Assembly: GCA_002500605.1 (NCBI GenBank)
Contig: DLRR01000021.1
Coordinates: 197,559 to 261,558 of the forward strand
Origin: Nitrospinaceae bacterium UBA7883
GTDB lineage: Bacteria; Nitrospinota_A; UBA7883
Reading direction: 5' to 3'
Length of the DNA stretch: 64,000 nucleotides
The notes below the pieces were generated by a model that did no database searches, had not been told where the DNA came from, and was given only the letters and a program-made list of their open reading frames with translations. Positions 62,568-64,000 of the stretch are shown here, in pieces. The translations under genes were made by a program, and so were the position numbers. How positions within the stretch are numbered: the stretch's first letter is position 1; each line of letters opens with the position of its first letter.

Positions 62568-62852
62568 ATGTTAATTTCCATAACCTGGTGCCGAGACTGT
62601 AATCATTTCCCAGCAGCAATCAAGCTGGGAATGGATATTAAGGAAGCCTTCGGCTACGACGTGGAATACACCGCAGGGGGCGGTGGAATGCATCCGTTTG
62701 AAGTTTATCGCGATGGGGACATCATTTTTTCAAAAGTAAACCAAAGGGGCAGGTGGCCTAGAAAGGGTGAAATTCTTTCAATTCTCAAAGGCGAAATTCC
62801 TGAAAACCCAAATGACCCGTTGGTGGATGGAACCGCGGCTGACAATAAGTGA
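62568..62852 (+). CDS. Rdx (SelW/SelT-like) family protein
   Basis: A 94-residue thioredoxin-fold protein. The N-terminal ITWCRDCNHFP with C8-x2-C11 and the GGGGMHPFEVYRDGDIIFSK segment are the Rdx-family pattern; selenoprotein relatives have selenocysteine at the second cysteine. GGAGAAGG precedes the ATG. It starts 42 bases after cooS and is probably co-transcribed, suggesting thiol redox or delivery linked to the CODH. Confidence 0.82.
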   Translation: MLISITWCRDCNHFPAAIKLGMDIKEAFGYDVEYTAGGGGMHPFEVYRDGDIIFSKVNQRGRWPRKGEILSILKGEIPENPNDPLVDGTAADNK

Positions 62853-62950
62853 TAGCCGAGCTGTTGATACAAAGTAGTACGAAGTACAAATAAATTAGCT
62901 TATTAACGTCTTTCCCCCTATGGACGTTAAGGTTCACATCACGTTTTATC

Positions 62951-63043
62951 AGGGTCAGAGCTTTTTAACTGCGATTACTTTTAGTATAGCAGTGCCGGGC
63001 GTGATCGGGCTTTTAAGCCTGGGTGCCTAAAAGCTCCGACCTT
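62951..63043 (+). ncRNA. Possible structured RNA or leader, function unknown
   Basis: GGTCAGAGCTTTT (62953-62965) pairs with AAAAGCTCCGACC (63029-63041), with one mismatch, enclosing GGGCTTTTAAGCCT (63007-63020), itself a hairpin. The remaining 62853-63124 has another perfect inverted repeat, TTAACGTC/GACGTTAA (62903-62910, 62923-62930). No protein reading frame is evident. The strand is uncertain and I match it to no known RNA family. Confidence 0.3.
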
Positions 63044-63196
63044 GATGGTGGTGTTGAACAAGGTGTTTTCTCAATAAATTGAATCTTGCATAAAACCACC
63101 TTTAAATTCCGCATCTCCAATTAATTGCTAGACTGGCGAAAGATTGGTATTATTCAACTAAATAATAAAAGACACTGTGGAGGAATTCTGCTTCCC

Positions 63197-63571
63197 ATGA
63201 CGCTTATGGTAAAAATTGCACCAAAGTGCCCACACTGTGATGTGACCATGGTTCATTACGATCTTCCACCAATTGCCTTTTCTGATGGCCTTGGATGGGG
63301 GGCGAAATTCCTTTGGGTTTGCCCAAACGAGGAGTGCCCTATTTTTCGAAAAGGGTATAACCACAACATAAATCAGTATGGCAATACTGCCTCATTGCGC
63401 TCAATTATTGAACCTGATTCAGGCCTAGCTTCCGTTGTGCCGACTTTGAGCTTAGACCCGGAGCATTTCAAATCATTTGTCGAGCTTCGAAAAGTGCAGA
63501 AAAAGAACTTGGAAAAAGCAGATAAACTGACAGAACCGAAAGACACGAACGACCCATACGATCTGGAATAG
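63197..63571 (+). CDS. Zinc-ribbon-like protein
   Basis: A 124-residue protein from the ATG at 63197 (the frame is open to a TTG at 63125; GGAGG lies 13 bases before the ATG, a little far). CPHC and CPNEEC form a probable zinc ribbon around the conserved YDLPPIAFSDGLGWG. The C-terminal third is charged and helical. It resembles small uncharacterised zinc-ribbon proteins of anaerobic bacteria; the function is unknown. Confidence 0.75.
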   Translation: MTLMVKIAPKCPHCDVTMVHYDLPPIAFSDGLGWGAKFLWVCPNEECPIFRKGYNHNINQYGNTASLRSIIEPDSGLASVVPTLSLDPEHFKSFVELRKVQKKNLEKADKLTEPKDTNDPYDLE

Positions 63572-63684
63572 GCTACAGGGGGGTAATTTGTTATGTTTAA
63601 AGACATACAGTGTAACGATTTAATGACACTTTGCAGGCATATGTAGCGTCTATCTAAAGTAGTTACCCACAAAACCCACACCAC

Positions 63685-63711
63685 AAAATAGTTGCCACGG
63701 CAACTATTTTT
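63685..63711. terminator. Hairpin with flanking A/T runs, probable terminator
   Basis: AAAATAGTTGCC (63685-63696) pairs with GGCAACTATTTT (63699-63710), with T on the + side and A on the other, so it can act as an intrinsic terminator in both directions. It lies 114 bases past the zinc-ribbon gene and at the point where the terminase-like fragment ends. Confidence 0.65.
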
Positions 63712-63894
63712 GGGTGTAGGGGTCAACTCTCGCAGCAACGCAAGGACGGCGGGATTCCTTAGCCAACGATGGGCTGTGACTGCAGCAGATCCTGGGGGGG
63801 GGCAACCAGCACCGATAGCGGCTTGGGTGGCATTGCCGGTACTTACGTACAACAGGGTAAATGTCTTTCTTTTTTCCTGATCGAGAGCTGGCAT
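63700..63894 (-). pseudogene. Terminase small-subunit-like fragment
   Basis: From the ATG at 63894, about 58 residues read as the N-terminal helix-turn-helix domain of a phage terminase small subunit (GNATQAAIGAG, TAHRWLRNPAVLALLRELTP). After that the similarity stops at the hairpin at 63685-63711; the frame stays open to 63373 but is antisense to the zinc-ribbon gene and looks random. It is probably a truncated prophage remnant. A C9 homopolymer lies inside it (- strand, near 63794-63802) and could be a slippage site. Confidence 0.55.
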
Positions 63895-64000
63895 GAAATG
63901 GCCTCATTCACTACTACCTCAATGCTAGTATTTTCATTCTATTCAGTCGTCCTCGCGCACCAGATGCTCGCCCCGGCGGGACGTGCTGCAGAAGAAGTTT
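63895..64000. other. GC-rich right edge, phage-like
   Basis: The last 60 bases are clearly more GC-rich than the rest. On the - strand one frame ends as SRRGEHLVREDD and a stop (about 63944-63980), possibly the C-terminus of another mobile-element protein outside the window. Too short to assign. Confidence 0.25.

Noticed and set aside
62568..62852. Selenocysteine in the Rdx protein
   Set aside because: The CxxC motif is encoded by two normal cysteine codons, with no in-frame TGA.
63373..63699. Continuation of the terminase-like frame
   Set aside because: It is antisense to the zinc-ribbon gene and loses all family similarity after about residue 58.

Overview
The window is an AT-rich bacterial chromosome segment built of tightly packed, mostly leftward operons. 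A lipobox, Sec-type signal peptides and a complete anaerobic (early cobalt insertion) cobalamin pathway point to a diderm anaerobe or facultative anaerobe. Gene content recalls Deltaproteobacteria-like or Nitrospinota-like lineages, but nothing here fixes the taxon. It includes the replication-origin neighbourhood: dnaA, gyrB, rpmH-rnpA-yidD-yidC-jag-mnmE, mnmG-rsmG, a parS site and parAB.

Layout. (1) 1-9457, + strand: a pyrimidine operon, pyrC (cut by the left edge), carA, an unknown 216-residue protein, carB, a secreted transglutaminase-like protein, pyrK and pyrD. (2) 9613-11299: a 78-residue orphan gene, a cobalamin riboswitch with its own promoter and terminator but no B12 gene behind it, and a Sel1-repeat protein. 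(3) 11485-27163, - strand: two cobalamin operons. The upstream one (cobC, cobU, cobT, cobS, a cobD-cbiP fusion, cbiB) and the downstream one (cbiA, cbiC, cbiX, cbiD, cbiE, cbiL, cbiF, cbiG, cbiH, cbiJ, cobO) each follow a cobalamin riboswitch. Only cbiT is missing among the corrin-ring genes. (4) 27659-35953: accessory genes, namely a secreted amidohydrolase, three Sel1-repeat proteins, a DUF4214-methyltransferase, DUF1326 and DUF2182 proteins, riboswitch-preceded bluB, and a YnfA-type protein with a small membrane partner. (5) 36042-53750: tRNA-Lys and tRNA-Arg, a duplicated bactofilin, then the origin-region genes plus rph, murI, a GerMN protein and a cell-wall amidase. (6) 53984-59178, - strand: thrC and a sulfur-transfer cluster (MoaD-like carrier, MoeB-like activator, DsrE/F/H-like proteins, cysteine synthase, TusA, Rrf2 regulator). 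(7) 59579-63571, + strand: larE, a divergent CO dehydrogenase (cooS), an Rdx-family protein and a zinc-ribbon protein. (8) The right edge carries a terminase-like fragment of higher-GC, phage-like character.

How the genes work together. Four cobalamin riboswitches show B12-responsive control of corrin synthesis, nucleotide-loop assembly and lower-ligand synthesis (bluB supplies 5,6-dimethylbenzimidazole to cobT); the fourth has no obvious target. The thrC cluster suggests cysteine synthesis from a protein-bound thiocarboxylate. LarE and CooS together suggest nickel-enzyme chemistry. The most unusual items are the orphan riboswitch unit, the divergent CooS next to larE, the sulfur-carrier operon whose carrier has a C-terminal extension, and the Sel1 paralogs sharing a two-cysteine tail.
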